Shown here in pieces: positions 11,605-26,009 of a stretch of DNA of 64,000 nucleotides. The DNA is from Clusia tigrina (lineage: Eukaryota; Arthropoda; Insecta; Diptera; Clusiidae). Position 1 is the stretch's first letter. Every line of letters starts with the position of its first letter. The translations under genes and the position numbers were made by a program. The stretch is from positions 95,671,676 through 95,735,675 of the forward strand of contig OV050031.1 of assembly GCA_920105625.2 (NCBI GenBank). Reading direction: 5' to 3'. The notes beneath the pieces were generated by a model, which searched no databases, was not told where the DNA came from, and was given only the letters and a program-made list of their open reading frames with translations.

Positions 11605-14600
11605 TTGTCAATTTAAGCTATTGCTCAAAGCTATGCTACCCTTGAATCCCAAATAAAACACTGATAAAACTTCAAATGGCCCTAAATTCTATACAGTACG
11701 TCCTACACCTATCAAAGTTTGCAACATACAAATGCTTGTAACTTTTTACTGGAGCGTCATAAAACCTTGAAATTTTGTAACAATAAAGTACTCGAGCCTC
11801 TTGTCAACTTAAGCTATCGCTCAAAGCTATTCTACCCTTGAGTCCCAAATCAAACACTGATAAAACTTCAAATGGCCCTAACTTCTATACGGTACGTCCT
11901 ACACCTATCAAAGTTTGGAACATATAAATGCTTGTAACTTTTTACTGGAGCGTCATAAAACCTTGAAACTTTGTAACAATAAAGTACTCGAGCCTCTTCT
12001 CAATTTAAGCTATCGCTCAAAGCTATGCTACCCTTAAGTCCCAAATCAAACACTGATAAAACTTCAAATGGCCCTAACTTCTATACGCTACGTCCTACAC
12101 CTATCAAAGTTTGCAACATACAAATGCTTGTAACTTTTTACTGGAGCGTCATAAAACCTTGAAATTTTGTAACAATAAAGTACTCGAGTCTCTTGTCAAT
12201 TTAAGCTATCGCTCATAGCTATGCTACCCTTAAGTCCCAAATCAAACACTGATAAAACTTCAAATGGCCCTAACTTCTATACGGTACGTCCTACACCTAT
12301 CAAAGTTTGCAACATATAAATGCTTGTAACTTTTTACTGGACCGTCATAAAACCTTGAAATTTTGTAACAATAAAGTACTCGAGTCTCTTGTCAATTTAA
12401 GCTAACGCTCAAAGCTATGCTACCCTTGAATCCCAAATAAAACACTGATAAAACTTCAAATGGCCCTAACTTCTATACGGTACGTCCTACACCTATCAAA
12501 GTTTGCAACATACAAATGCTTGTAACTTTTCACTGGAGCGTCATAAAACCTTGAAATGTTGTAACAATAAAGTACTCGAGTCTCTTGTCAATTTAAGCTA
12601 TCGCTCAAAGCTATGCTACCCTTAAGTCCCAAATCAAACACTGATAAAACTTCAAATGGCCCTAACTTCTATACGGTACGTCCTACACCTATCAAAGTTT
12701 GCAACATATAAATGCTTGTAACTTTTTACTGGAGCGTCATAAAACCTTGAAATTTTGTAACAATAAAGTACTCGAGTCTCTTGTCAACTTAAGCTAACGC
12801 TCAAAGCTATGCTACCCTTGAATCCCAAATAAAACACTGATAAAACTTCAAATGGCCCTAACTTCTATACGGTACGTCCTACACCTATCAAAGTTTGCAA
12901 CATACAAATGCTTGTAACTTTTTACTGGAGCGTCATAAAACCCTGAAATTTTGTAACAATAAAGTACTCGAGCCTCTTGTCAATTTAAGCTATCGCTTAA
13001 AGCTATGCTACCCTTGAGTCCCAAATCAAACACTGATAAAACTTCAAATGGCCCTAACTTCTATACGGTACGTCCTACACCTATCATAGTTTGCAACATA
13101 CAAACGCTTGTAACTTTTTACTGGAGCGTCATAAAACCTTGAAATTTTGTAACAATAAATTACTCGAGCCGCTTGTCAATTTAAGCTATTGCTCAAAGCT
13201 ATGCTACCCTTAAGTCCCAAATCAAACACTGATAAAACTTCAAATGGCCCTAACTTCTGTACGGTACGTCCTACACCTATCAAAGTTTGCAACATACAAA
13301 TGCTTGTAACTTTTTGTTGGAGCGTCATAAAACCTTGAAATTTTGTAACAATAAAGTACTCGAGCCTCTTGTAAATTTAAGCTAACGCTCAAAGCTATGC
13401 TACCCTTGAGTCCCAAATCAAACACTGATAAAACTTCAAATGGCCCTAACTTCTATACGGTACGTCCTACACCTATCAAAGTTTGCAACATACAAATGCT
13501 TGTAACTTTTTAGTTGAGCGTCATAAAACCTTGAAATTTTGTAACAATAAAGTACTCGAGCCTCTTGTCAATTTAAGCTATCGCTCAAAGCTATGCTACC
13601 CTTGAGTCCCAAATCAAACACTGATAAAACTTCAAATGGCCCTAACTTCTATACGGTACGTCCTACACCTATTAAAGTTTGCAACATACAAATGCTTGTA
13701 ACTTTTTACTGGAGCGTCATAAAACCTTGAAATTTTGTAACAATAAAGTACTCGAGCCGCTTGTCAATTTAAGCTATTGCTCAAAGCTATGCTACCCTTA
13801 AGTCCCAAATCAAACACTGATAAAACTTCAAATGGCCCTAACTTCTATACGATACGTCCTACACCTATCAAAGTTTGCAACATACAAATGCTTGTAACTT
13901 TTCACTGGAGCGTCATAAAATATTGAAATTTTGTAACAATAAAGTACTCGAGCCTCTTGTCAATTTAAGCTATCGCTCAAAGCAATGCTACCCTTGAGTC
14001 CCAAATAGAACACTGATACAACTTCAAATGGCCCAAACTTCTATACGGTACGTCCTACACCTATCAAAGTTTGCAACATACAAATGCCTGTAACTTTTTA
14101 CTGGAGCGTCATCAAACCTTGAAATTTTGTAACAATAAAGTACTCGAGCCTCTTGTCAATTTAAGCTATCGCTCAAAGCTATGCTACCCTTGAGTCCCAA
14201 ATCAAACACTGATAAAACTTCAAATGGCCCTAACTTCTATACGGTACGTCCTACACCTATCAAAGTTTGCAACATACAAATGCTTGTAACTTTTTACTGG
14301 AGCGTAATAAAAACTTGAAATTTTGTAACAATAAAGTACTCGAGCCTCTTGTCAATTTAAGCTAACGCTCAAAGCTATGCTACCCTTGAGTCCCAAATCA
14401 AACACTGATAAAACTTCAAATGGCCCTAACTTCTATACGGTACATCCTACACCTATCAAAATTTGCAACATACAAATGCTTGTAACTTTTTACTGGAGCG
14501 TCATAAAACCTTGAAATTTTGTAACAATAAAGTACTCGAGTCTCTTGTCAACTTAAGCTAACGCTCAAAGCTATGCTACCCTTGAATCCCAAATAAAACA

Positions 14601-17600
14601 CTGATAAAACTTCAAATGGCCCTAACTTCTATACGGTACGTCCTACACCTATCAAAGTTTGCAACATACAAATGCTTGTAACTTTTTACTGGAGCGTCAT
14701 AAAACCCTGAAATTTTGTAACAATAAAGTACTCGAGCCTCTTGTCAATTTAAGCTATCGCTTAAAGCTATGCTACCCTTGAGTCCCAAATCAAACACTGA
14801 TAAAACTTCAAATGGCCCTAACTTCTATAGGGTACGTCCTACACCTATCATAGTTCCCAACATACAAACGCTTGTAACTTTTTACTGGAGCGTCATAAAA
14901 CCTTGAAATTTTGTAACAATAAATTACTCGAGCCGCTTGTCAATTTAAGCTATTGCTCAAAGCTATGCTACCCTTAAGTCCCAAATCAAACACTGATAAA
15001 ACTTCAAATGGCCCTAACTTCTGTACGGTACGTCCTACACCTATCAAAGTTTGCAACATACAAATGCTTGTAACTTTTTGTTGGAGCGTCATAAAACCTT
15101 GAAATTTTGTAACAATAAAGTACTCGAGCCTCTTGTAAATTTAAGCTAACGCTCAAAGCTATGCTACCCTTGAGACCCAAATCAAACACTAATAAAACTT
15201 CAAATGGCCCTAACTTCTATACGGTACGTGCTACACCTATCAAAGTTTGCAACATACAAATGCTTGTAACTTCTTAGTGGAGCGTCATAAAACCTTGAAA
15301 TTTTGTAACAATAAAGTACTCGAGCCTCTTGTCAATTTAAGCTATCGCTCAAAGCTATGCTACCCTTGAGTCCCAAATCAAACACTGATAAAACTTCAAA
15401 TGGCCCTAACTTCTATACGGTACGTCCTACACCTATCAAAGTTTGCAACATACAAATGCTTGTAACTTTTTACTGGAGCGTCATAAAACCTTGAAATTTT
15501 GTAACAATAAAGTACTCGAGCCGCTTGTCAATTTAAGCTATTGCTCAAAGCTATGCTACCCTTAAGTCCCAAATCAAACACTGATAAAACTTCAAATGGC
15601 CCTAACTTCTATACGATACGTCCTACACCTATCAAAGTTTGCAAAATACAAATGCTTGTAACTTTTCACTGGAGCGTCATAAAATATTGAAATTTTGTAA
15701 CAATAAAGTACTCGAGCCTCTTGTCAATTTAAGCTATCGCTCAAAGCAATGCTACCCTTGAGTCCCAAATAGAACACTGATACAACTTCAAATGGCCCAA
15801 ACTTCTATACGGTACGTCCTACACCTATCAACGTTTGCAACATACAAATGCCTGTAACTTTTTACTGGAGCGTCATCAAACCTTGAAATTTTGTAACAAT
15901 AAAGTACTCGAGCCTCTTGTCAATTTAAGCTATCGCTCAAAGCTATGCTACCCTTGAGTCCCAAATCAAACACTGATAAAACTTCAAATGGCCCTAACTT
16001 CTATACGGTACGTCCTACACCTATCAAAGTTTGCAACATACAAATGCTTGTAACTTTTTACTGGAGCGTAATAAAAACTTGAAATTTTGTAACAATAAAG
16101 TACTCGAGCCTCTTGTCAATTTAAGCTAACGCTCAAAGCTATGCTACCCTTGAGTCCCAAATCAAACACTGATAAAACTTCAAATGGCCCTAACTTCTAT
16201 ACGATACATCCTACACCTATCAAAGTTTGCAACATACAAATGCTTGTAACTTTTTACTAGAGCGTCATAAAACCTTGAAATTTTGTAACAATAAAGTACT
16301 CGAGCCTCTTGTCAATTTAAGCTATCGCTCAAAGCTATGCTTCCCTTAAGTCCCAAATCAAACACTGATAAAACTTCAAATGGCCCTAAATTCTATACGG
16401 TACGTCCTACACCTATCAAAGTTTGCAACATACAAAAGCTTGTAACTTTTTACTGTAGCGTTATAAAACCTTGAAATTTTGTAACAATAAAGTACTCGAG
16501 CCTCTTGTCAATTTAAGCTATTGCTCAAAGCTATGCTACCCTTGAATCCCAAATAAAACACTGATAAAACTTCAAATGGCCCTAAATTCTATACAGTACG
16601 TCCTACACCTATCAAAGTTTGCAACATACAAATGCTTGTAACTTTTTACTGGAGCGTCATAAAACCTTGAAATTTTGTAACAATAAAGTACTCGAGCCTC
16701 TTGTCAACTTAAGCTATCGCTCAAAGCTATGCTACCCTTGAGTCCCAAATCAAACACTGATAAAACTTCAAATGGCCCTAACTTCTATACGGTACGTCCT
16801 ACACCTATCAAAGTTTGGAACATATAAATGCTTGTAACTTTTTACTGGAGCGTCATAAAACCTTGAAACTTTGTAACAATAAAGTACTCGAGCCTCTTGT
16901 CAATTTAAGCTATCGCTCAAAGCTATGCTACCCTTAAGTCCCAAATCAAACACTGATAAAACTTCAAATGGCCCTAACTTCTATACGCTACGTCCTACAC
17001 CTATCAAAGTTTGCAACATACAAATGCTTGTAACTTTTTACTGGAGCGTCATAAAACCTTGAAATTTTGTAACAATAAAGTACTCGAGTCTCTTGTCAAT
17101 TTAAGCTATCGCTCATAGCTATGCTACCCTTAAGTCCCAAATCAAACACTGATAAAACTTCAAATGGCCCTAACTTCTATACGGTACGTCCTACACCTAT
17201 CAAAGTTTGCAACATATAAATGCTTGTAACTTTTTACTGGACCGTCATAAAACCTTGAAATTTTGTAACAATAGAGTACTCGAGTTACTTGTCAATTTAA
17301 GCTAACGCTCAAAGCTATGCTACCCTTGAATCCCAAATAAAACACTGATAAAACTTCAAATGGCCCTAACTTCTATACGGTACGTCCTACACCTATCAAA
17401 GTTTGCAACATACAAATGCTTGTAACTTTTCACTGGAGCGTCATAAAACCTTGAAATTTTGTAACAATAAAGTACTCGAGTCTCTTGTCAATTTAAGCTA
17501 TCGCTCAAAGCTATGGTACCCTTGAGTCCCAAATTAAACACTGATAAAACTTCAAATGGCCCTAACTTCTATACGGTATGTCCTACACCTATCAAAGTTT

Positions 17601-17680
17601 GCAACATACAAATGCTTGTAACTTTTTACTGGAGCGTCATAAAACCTTGAAATTTTGTAACAATAAAGTACTCGAGCCTC

Positions 17681-17852
17681 TTGTCAATTTAAGCTATCGC
17701 TCAAAGCAAACACTGATAAAACTTCAAATGGCCCTAACTTCTATACGGTACGTCCTACACCTATCAAAGTTTGCAACATACAAATGCTTGTAACTTTTCA
17801 CTGGAGCGTCATAAAACCTTGAAATGTTGTAACAATAAAGTACTCGAGTCTC
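17681..17852. repeat. 172-bp monomer with the 24-bp deletion (copy 7)
   Basis: Same junction, preceded by the GGTATGTCC monomer and carrying GAAATGTTG. First deleted monomer of the 3478-bp HOR region. Confidence 0.95.
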
Positions 17853-19518
17853 TTGTCAATTTAAGCTATCGCTCAAAGCTATGCTACCCTTAAGTCCCAA
17901 ATCAAACACTGATAAAACTTCAAATGGCCCTAACTTCTATACGGTACGTCCTACACCTATCAAAGTTTGCAACATATAAATGCTTGTAACTTTTTACTGG
18001 AGCGTCATAAAACCTTGAAATTTTGTAACAATAAAGTACTCGAGTCTCTTGTCAACTTAAGCTAACGCTCAAAGCTATGCTACCCTTGAATCCCAAATAA
18101 AACACTGATAAAACTTCAAATGGCCCTAACTTCTATACGGTACGTCCTACACCTATCAAAGTTTGCAACATACAAATGCTTGTAACTTTTTACTGGAGCG
18201 TCATAAAACCCTGAAATTTTATAACAATAAAGTACTCGAGCCTCTTGTCAATTTAAGCTATCGCTTAAAGCTATGCTACCCTTGAGTCCCAAATCAAACA
18301 CTGATAAAACTTCAAATGGCCCTAACTTCTAGACGGTACGTCCTACACCTATCAAAGTTTGCAACATACAAACGCTTGTAACTTTTTACTGGAGCGTCAT
18401 AAAACCTTGAAATTTTGTAACAATAAATTACTCGAGCCGCTTGTCAATTTAAGCTATTGCTCAAAGCTATGCTACCCTTAAGTCCCAAATCAAACACTGA
18501 TAAAACTTCAAATGGCCCTAACTTCTGTACGGTACGTCCTACACCTATCAAAGTTTGCAACATACAAATGCTTGTAACTTTTTATTGGAGCGTCATAAAA
18601 CCTTGAAATTTTGTAACAATAAAGTACTCGAGCCTCTTGTAAATTTAAGCTAACGCTCAAAGCTCTGCTACCCTTGAGTCCCAAATCAAACACTGATAAA
18701 ACTTCAAATGGCCCTAACTTCTATACGGTACGTCCTACACCTATCAAAGTTTGCAACATACAAATGCTTGTAACTTTTTACTGGAGCGTCATAAAACCTT
18801 GAAATTTTGTAACAATAAAGTACTCGAGCCTCTTGTCAATTTAAGCTATCGCTCAAAGCTATGCTACCCTTGAGTCCCAAATCAAACACTGATAAAACTT
18901 CAAATGGCCCTAACTTCTATACGGTACGTCCTACACCTATCAAAGTTTGCAACATACAAATGCTTGTAACTTTTTACTGGAGCGTCATAAAACCTTGAAA
19001 TTTTGTAACAATAAAGTACTCGAGCCGCTTGTCAATTTAAGCTATTGCTCAAAGCTATGCTACCCTTAAGTCCCAAATCAAACGCTGATAAAACTTCAAA
19101 TGGCCCTAACTTCTATACGATACGTCCTACACCTATCAAAGTTTGCAACATACAAATGCTTGTAACTTTTCACTGGAGCGTCATAAAATATTGAAATTTT
19201 GTAACAATAAAGTTTTCGAGCCTCTTGTCAATTTAAGCTATCGCTCAAAGCTATGCTACCCTTGAGTCCCAAATCAAACACTGATAAAACTTCAAATGGC
19301 CCTAACTTCTATACGGTACGTCCTACACCTATCAAAGTTTGCAACATACAAATGCTTGTAACTTTTTACTGGAGCGTCATCAAACCTTGAAATTTTGTAA
19401 CAATAAAGTACTCGAGCCTCTTGTCAATTTAAGCTATCGCTCAAAGCAATGCTACCCTTGAGTCCCAAATAGAACACTGATACAACTTCAAATATCCCAA
19501 ACTTCTATACGGTACGTC

Positions 19519-19530
19519 CTACACTATCAA
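19519..19530. other. 1-bp deletion marker in the core (CACTATC)
   Basis: CCTACACTATC replaces CCTACACCTATC. The same lesion lies near 23002, 3478 bp on, inherited through the 18-mer duplication. Confidence 0.9.
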
Positions 19531-20007
19531 AGTTTGCAACATACAAAAGCTTGTAACTTTTTACTGTAGCGTTATAAAACCTTGAAATTTTGTAACAATA
19601 AAGTACTCGAGCCTCTTGTCAATTTAAGCTATTGCTCAAAGCTATGCTACCCTTGAATCCCAAATAAAACACTGATAAAACTTCAAATGGCCCTAAATTC
19701 TATACAGTACGTCCTACACCTATCAAAGTTTGCAACATACAAATGCTTGTAACTTTTTACTGGAGCGTCATAAAACCTTGAAATTTTGTAACAATAAAGT
19801 ACTCGAGCCTCTTGTCAACTTAAGCTATCGCTCAAAGCTATGGTACCCTTGAGTCCCAAATTAAACACTGATAAAACTTCAAATGGCCCTAACTTCTATA
19901 CGGTATGTCCTACACCTATCAAAGTTTGCAACATACAAATGCTTGTAACTTTTTACTGGAGCGTCATAAAACCTTGAAATTTTGTAACAATAAAGTACTC
20001 GAGCCTC

Positions 20008-20179
20008 TTGTCAATTTAAGCTATCGCTCAAAGCAAACACTGATAAAACTTCAAATGGCCCTAAATTCTATACAGTACGTCCTACACCTATCAAAGTTTG
20101 CAACATACAAATGCTTGTAACTTTTTACTGGAGCGTCATAAAACCTTGAAATTTTGTAACAATAAAGTACTCGAGCCTC
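20008..20179. repeat. 172-bp monomer with the 24-bp deletion (copy 8, recombinant tail)
   Basis: Same junction and same preceding GGTATGTCC monomer, but the rest of the unit is of the CTAAATTCTATACAG type, unlike copies 7, 9 and 10. It looks like a crossover product: deletion haplotype on the left, another monomer type on the right. It lies at the boundary between the two 3478-bp copies. Confidence 0.88.
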
Positions 20180-20660
20180 TTGTCAACTTAAGCTATCGCT
20201 CAAAGCTATGCTACCCTTGAGTCCCAAATCAAACACTGATAAAACTTCAAATGGCCCTAACTTCTATACGGTACGTCCTACACCTATCAAAGTTTGGAAC
20301 ATATAAATGCTTGTAACTTTTTACTGGAGCGTCATAAAACCTTGAAACTTTGTAACAATAAAGTACTCGAGCCTCTTGTCAATTTAAGCTATCGCTCAAA
20401 GCTATGCTACCCTTAAGTCCCAAATCAAACACTGATAAAACTTCAAATGGCCCTAACTTCTATACGCTACGTCCTACACCTATCAAAGTTTGCAACATAC
20501 AAATGCTTGTAACTTTTTACTGGAGCGTCATAAAACCTTGAAATTTTGTAACAATAAAGTACTCGAGTCTCTTGTCAATTTAAGCTATCGCTCATAGCTA
20601 TGCTACCCTTAAGTCCCAAATCAAACACTGATAAAACTTCAAATGGCCCTAACTTCTATA

Positions 20661-20670
20661 CGGTACTCCT
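20661..20670. other. 1-bp deletion in the core (GGTACTCC), private
   Basis: CGGTACTCCTAC replaces CGGTACGTCCTAC. The counterpart 3479 bp upstream, near 17182, is intact, so this arose after duplication or is a sequencing error. Confidence 0.85.
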
Positions 20671-21158
20671 ACACCTATCAAAGTTTGCAACATATAAATG
20701 CTTGTAACTTTTTACTGGACCGTCATAAAACCTTGAAATTTTGTAACAATAGAGTACTCGAGTTACTTGTCAATTTAAGCTAACGCTCAAAGCTATGCTA
20801 CCCTTGAATCCCAAATAAAACACTGATAAAACTTCAAATGGCCCTAACTTCTATACGGTACGTCCTACACCTATCAAAGTTTGCAACATACAAATGCTTG
20901 TAACTTTTCACTGGAGCGTCATAAAACCTTGAAATTTTGTAACAATAAAGTACTCGAGTCTCTTGTCAATTTAAGCTATCGCTCAAAGCTATGGTACCCT
21001 TGAGTCCCAAATTAAACACTGATAAAACTTCAAATGGCCCTAACTTCTATACGGTATGTCCTACACCTATCAAAGTTTGCAACATACAAATGCTTGTAAC
21101 TTTTTACTGGAGCGTCATAAAACCTTGAAATTTTGTAACAATAAAGTACTCGAGCCTC

Positions 21159-21330
21159 TTGTCAATTTAAGCTATCGCTCAAAGCAAACACTGATAAAAC
21201 TTCAAATGGCCCTAACTTCTATACGGTACGTCCTACACCTATCAAAGTTTGCAACATACAAATGCTTGTAACTTTTCACTGGAGCGTCATAAAACCTTGA
21301 AATGTTGTAACAATAAAGTACTCGAGTCTC
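21159..21330. repeat. 172-bp monomer with the 24-bp deletion (copy 9)
   Basis: Counterpart of copy 7, 3478 bp downstream, with the same flanking monomer types. Confidence 0.95.
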
Positions 21331-22996
21331 TTGTCAATTTAAGCTATCGCTCAAAGCTATGCTACCCTTAAGTCCCAAATCAAACACTGATAAAACTTCA
21401 AATGGCCCTAACTTCTATACGGTACGTCCTACACCTATCAAAGTTTGCAACATATAAATGCTTGTAACTTTTTACTGGAGCGTCATAAAACCTTGAAATT
21501 TTGTAACAATAAAGTACTCGAGTCTCTTGTCAACTTAAGCTAACGCTCAAAGCTATGCTACCCTTGAATCCCAAATAAAACACTGATAAAACTTCAAATG
21601 GCCCTAACTTCTATACGGTACGTCCTACACCTATCAAAGTTTGCAACATACAAATGCTTGTAACTTTTTACTGGAGCGTCATAAAACCCTGAAATTTTGT
21701 AACAATAAAGTACTCGAGCCTCTTGTCAATTTAAGCTATCGCTTAAAGCTATGCTACCCTTGAGTCCCAAATCAAACACTGATAAAACTTCAAATGGCCC
21801 TAACTTCTAGACGGTACGTCCTACACCTATCAAAGTTTGCAACATACAAACGCTTGTAACTTTTTACTGGAGCGTCATAAAACCTTGAAATTTTGTAACA
21901 ATAAATTACTCGAGCCGCTTGTCAATTTAAGCTATTGCTCAAAGCTATGCTACCCTTAAGTCCCAAATCAGACACTGATAAAACTTCAAATGGCCCTAAC
22001 TTCTGTACGGTACGTCCTACACCTATCAAAGTTTGCAACATACAAATGCTTGTAACTTTTTATTGGAGCGTCATAAAACCTTGAAATTTTGTAACAATAA
22101 AGTACTCGAGCCTCTTGTAAATTTAAGCTAACGCTCAAAGCTCTGCTACCCTTGAGTCCCAAATCAAACACTGATAAAACTTCAAATGGCCCTAACTTCT
22201 ATACGGTACGTCCTACACCTATCAAAGTTTGCAACATACAAATGCTTGTAACTTTTTACTGGAGCGTCATAAAACCTTGAAATTTTGTAACAATAAAGTA
22301 CTCGAGCCTCTTGTCAATTTAAGCTATCGCTCAAAGCTATGCTACCCTTGAGTCCCAAATCAAACACTGATAAAACTTCAAATGGCCCTAACTTCTATAC
22401 GGTACGTCCTACACCTATCAAAGTTTGCAACATACAAATGCTTGTAACTTTTTACTGGAGCGTCATAACACCTTGAAATTTTGTAACAATAAAGTACTCG
22501 AGCCGCTTGTCAATTTAAGCTATTGCTCAAAGCTATGCTACCCTTAAGTCCCAAATCAAACGCTGATAAAACTTCAAATGGCCCTAACTTCTATACGATA
22601 CGTCCTACACCTATCAAAGTTTGCAACATACAAATGCTTGTAACTTTTCACTGGAGCGTCATAAAATATTGAAATTTTGTAACAATAAAGTACTCGAGCC
22701 TCTTGTCAATTTAAGCTATCGCTCAAAGCTATGCTACCCTTGAGTCCCAAATCAAACACTGATAAAACTTCAAATGGCCCTAACTTCTATACGGTACGTC
22801 CTACACCTATCAAAGTTTGCAACATACAAATGCTTGTAACTTTTTACTGGAGCGTCATCAAACCTTGAAATTTTGTAACAATAAAGTACTCGAGCCTCTT
22901 GTCAATTTAAGCTATCGCTCAAAGCAATGCTACCCTTGAGTCCCAAATAGAACACTGATACAACTTCAAATATCCCAAACTTCTATACGGTACGTC

Positions 22997-23008
22997 CTAC
23001 ACTATCAA
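22997..23008. other. 1-bp deletion marker in the core (CACTATC), second copy
   Basis: Same lesion as near 19524, at 3478-bp offset. Confidence 0.9.
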
Positions 23009-23485
23009 AGTTTGCAACATACAAAAGCTTGTAACTTTTTACTGTAGCGTTATAAAACCTTGAAATTTTGTAACAATAAAGTACTCGAGCCTCTTGTCAA
23101 TTTAAGCTATTGCTCAAAGCTATGCTACCCTTGAATCCCAAATAAAACACTGATAAAACTTCAAATGGCCCTAAATTCTATACAGTACGTCCTACACCTA
23201 TCAAAGTTTGCAACATACAAATGCTTGTAACTTTTTACTGGAGCGTCATAAAACCTTGAAATTTTGTAACAATAAAGTACTCGAGCCTCTTGTCAACTTA
23301 AGCTATCGCTCAAAGCTATGGTACCCTTGAGTCCCAAATTAAACACTGATAAAACTTCAAATGGCCCTAACTTCTATACGGTATGTCCTACACCTATCAA
23401 AGTTTGCAACATACAGATGCTTGTAACTTTTTACTGGAGCGTCATAAAACCTTGAAATTTTGTAACAATAAAGTACTCGAGCCTC

Positions 23486-23657
23486 TTGTCAATTTAAGCT
23501 ATCGCTCAAAGCAAACACTGATAAAACTTCAAATGGCCCTAACTTCTATACGGTACGTCCTACACCTATCAAAGTTTGCAACATACAAATGCTTGTAACT
23601 TTTCACTGGAGCGTCATAAAACCTTGAAATGTTGTAACAATAAAGTACTCGAGTCTC
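23486..23657. repeat. 172-bp monomer with the 24-bp deletion (copy 10)
   Basis: Counterpart of copy 8 in position, 3478 bp downstream, but with the CTAACTTCTATACGG body of copies 7 and 9 and the GAAATGTTG tail. Confidence 0.95.
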
Positions 23658-24104
23658 TTGTCAATTTAAGCTATCGCTCAAAGCTATGCTACCCTTAAGT
23701 CCCAAATCAAACACTGATAAAACTTCAAATGGCCCTAACTTCTATACGGTACGTCCTACACCTATCAAAGTTTGCAACATATAAATGCTTGTAACTTTTT
23801 ACTGGAGCGTCATAAAACCTTGAAATTTTGTAACAATAAAGTACTCGAGTCTCTTGTCAACTTAAGCTAACGCTCAAAGCTATGCTACCCTTGAATCCCA
23901 AATAAAACACTGATAGCACTTCAAATGGCCCTAACTTCTATACGGTACGTCCTACACCTATCAAAGTTTGCAACATACAAATGCTTGTAACTTTTTACTG
24001 GAGCGTCATAAAGCCCTGAAATTTTGTAACAATAAAGTACTCGAGCCTCTTGTCAATTTAAGCTATCGCTTAAAGCTATGCTACCCTTGAGTCCCAAATC
24101 AAAC
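23519..24104. repeat. Transition segment between two HORs
   Basis: About three monomers that continue the previous block at the 2327-bp offset (matching 21192-21777) before the 3512-bp register begins. It carries a private GATAGCACTTC variant near 23914 and an AAGCCCTGAAAT variant near 24010. Nothing but satellite is present. Confidence 0.75.
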
Positions 24105-26009
24105 ACTGATAAAACTTCAAATGGCCCTAACTTCTAGACGGTACGTCCTACACCTATCAAAGTTTGCAACATACAAACGCTTGTAACTTTTTACTGGAGC
24201 GTCATAAAACCTTGAAATTTTGTAACAATAAATAACTCGAGCCGCTTGTCAATTTAAGCTATTGCTCAAAGCTATGCTACCCTTAAGTCCCAAATCAAAC
24301 ACTGATAAAACTTCAAATGGCCCTAACTTCTGTACGGTACGTCCTACACCTATCAAAGTTTGCAACATACAAATGCTTGTAACTTTTTATTGGAGCGTCA
24401 TAAAACCTTGAAATATTGTAACAATAAAGTACTCGAGCCTCTTGTAAATTTAAGCTAACGCTCAAAGCTATGCTACCCTTGAGTCCCAAATCAAACACTG
24501 ATAAAACTTGAAATGGCCCTAACTTCTATACGGTACGTCCTACACCTATCAAAGTTTGCAACATACAAATGCTTGTAACTTTTTACTGGAGCGTCATAAA
24601 ACCTTGAAATTTTGTAACAATAAAGTACTCGAGCCTCTTGTCAATTTAAGCTATCGCTCAAAGCTATGCTACCCTTGAGTCCCAAATCAAACACTGATAA
24701 AACTTCAAATGGCCCTAACTTCTATACGGTACGTCCTACACCTATCAAAGTTTGCAACATACAAATGCTTGTAACTTTTTACTGGAGCGTCATAAAACCT
24801 TGAAATTTTGTAACAATAAAGTACTCGAGCCGCTTGTCAATTTAAGCTATTGCTCAAAGCTATGCTACCCTTAAGTCGCAAATCAAACACTGATAAAACT
24901 TCAAATGGCCCTAACTTCTATACGGTACGTCCTACACCTATCAAAGTTTGCAACATACAAATGCTTGTAACTTTTCACTGGAGCGTCTTAAAATATTGAA
25001 ATTTTGTAACAATAAAGTACTCGAGCCTCTTGTCAATTTAAGCTATCGCTCAAAGCTATGCTACCCTTGAGTCCCAAATAGAACACTGATACAACTTCAA
25101 ATGGCCCAAACTTCTATACGGTACGTCCTACACCTATCAAAGTTTCCAACATACAAATGCTTGTAACTTTTTACTGGAGCATCATCAAACCTTGAAATTT
25201 TGTAACAATAAAGTACTCGAACCTCTTGTCAATTTAAGCTATCGCTCAAAGCTATGCTACCCTTGAGTCCCAAATCAAACACTGATAAAACTTCAAATGG
25301 CCCTAACTTCTATACGGTACGTCCTACACCTATCAAAGTTTGCAACATACAAATGCTTGTAACTCTTTACTGGAGCGTAATAAAACCTTGAAATTTTGTA
25401 ACAATAAAGTACTCGAGCCTCTTGTCAATTTAAGCTAACGCTCAAAGCTATGCTACCCTTGAGTCCCAAATCAAACACTGATAAAACTTCAAATGGCCCT
25501 AACTTCTATACGGTACGTCCTACACCTATCAAAGTTTGCAACATACAAATGCTTGTAACTTTTTACTAGAGCGTCATAAAACCTTGAAATTTTGTAACAA
25601 TAAAGTACTCGAGCCTCTTGTCAATTTAAGCTATCGCTCAAAGCTATGCTACCCTTAAGTCCCAAATCAAACACTGATAAAACTTCAAATGGCCCTAAAT
25701 TCTATACGGTACGTCCTACACCTATCAAAGTTTGCAACATACAAAAGCTTGTAACTTTTTACTGGAGCGTTATAAAACCTTGAAATTGTGTAACAATAAA
25801 GTACTCGAGCCTCTTGTCAATTTAAGCTATTGCTCAAAGCTATGCTACCCTTGAATCCCAAATAAAACACTGATAAAACTTCAAATGGCCCTAAATTCTA
25901 TACAGTACGTCCTACACCTATCAAAGTTTGCAACATACAAATGCTTGTAACTTTTTACTGGAGCGTCATAAAACCATGAAATTTTGTAACAATAAAGTAC
26001 TCGAGCCTC

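Larger units (their letters stand above)
9628..16559. repeat. 9-monomer HOR pair (1764 bp) inside a larger 25-mer relation
   Basis: The monomer starting TTGTCAACTTAAGCTAACG is at 12781 and 14545, 1764 bp (9 x 196) apart. The following eight monomers match in type order (ACCCTGAAAT, TCGCTTAAAGC, CATACAAACG, GCCGC, TTTTTGTTGG, and so on), with scattered differences. The same cassette starts at 9657 with 16 monomers' spacing less 12 bp. A 25-monomer relation links 11451 and 16339 (GCTTCCC variant), offset 4888, becoming 4900 past the 12-bp deletion near 11508. Identity is visibly lower than in the 17-mer pair, so these duplications look older. Confidence 0.85.
16560..23518. repeat. 18-monomer HOR, 3478 bp, two tandem copies
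   Basis: The offset between copies is 3478-3479 bp: 18 x 196 minus two 24-bp deletions and two 1-bp deletions (near 19524 and 20666). Matching landmarks include GGTATGTCC at 17577/21055, GTCAACTTAAG at 18049/21527, CTTCTAGACGG near 18329/21807 and the CACTATC deletion near 19524/23002. A second register of 12 monomers (2327 bp) overlays it, seen at 17578/19905 and 21056/23383, so parts of the cassette occur four times within 7 kb. Confidence 0.92.
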
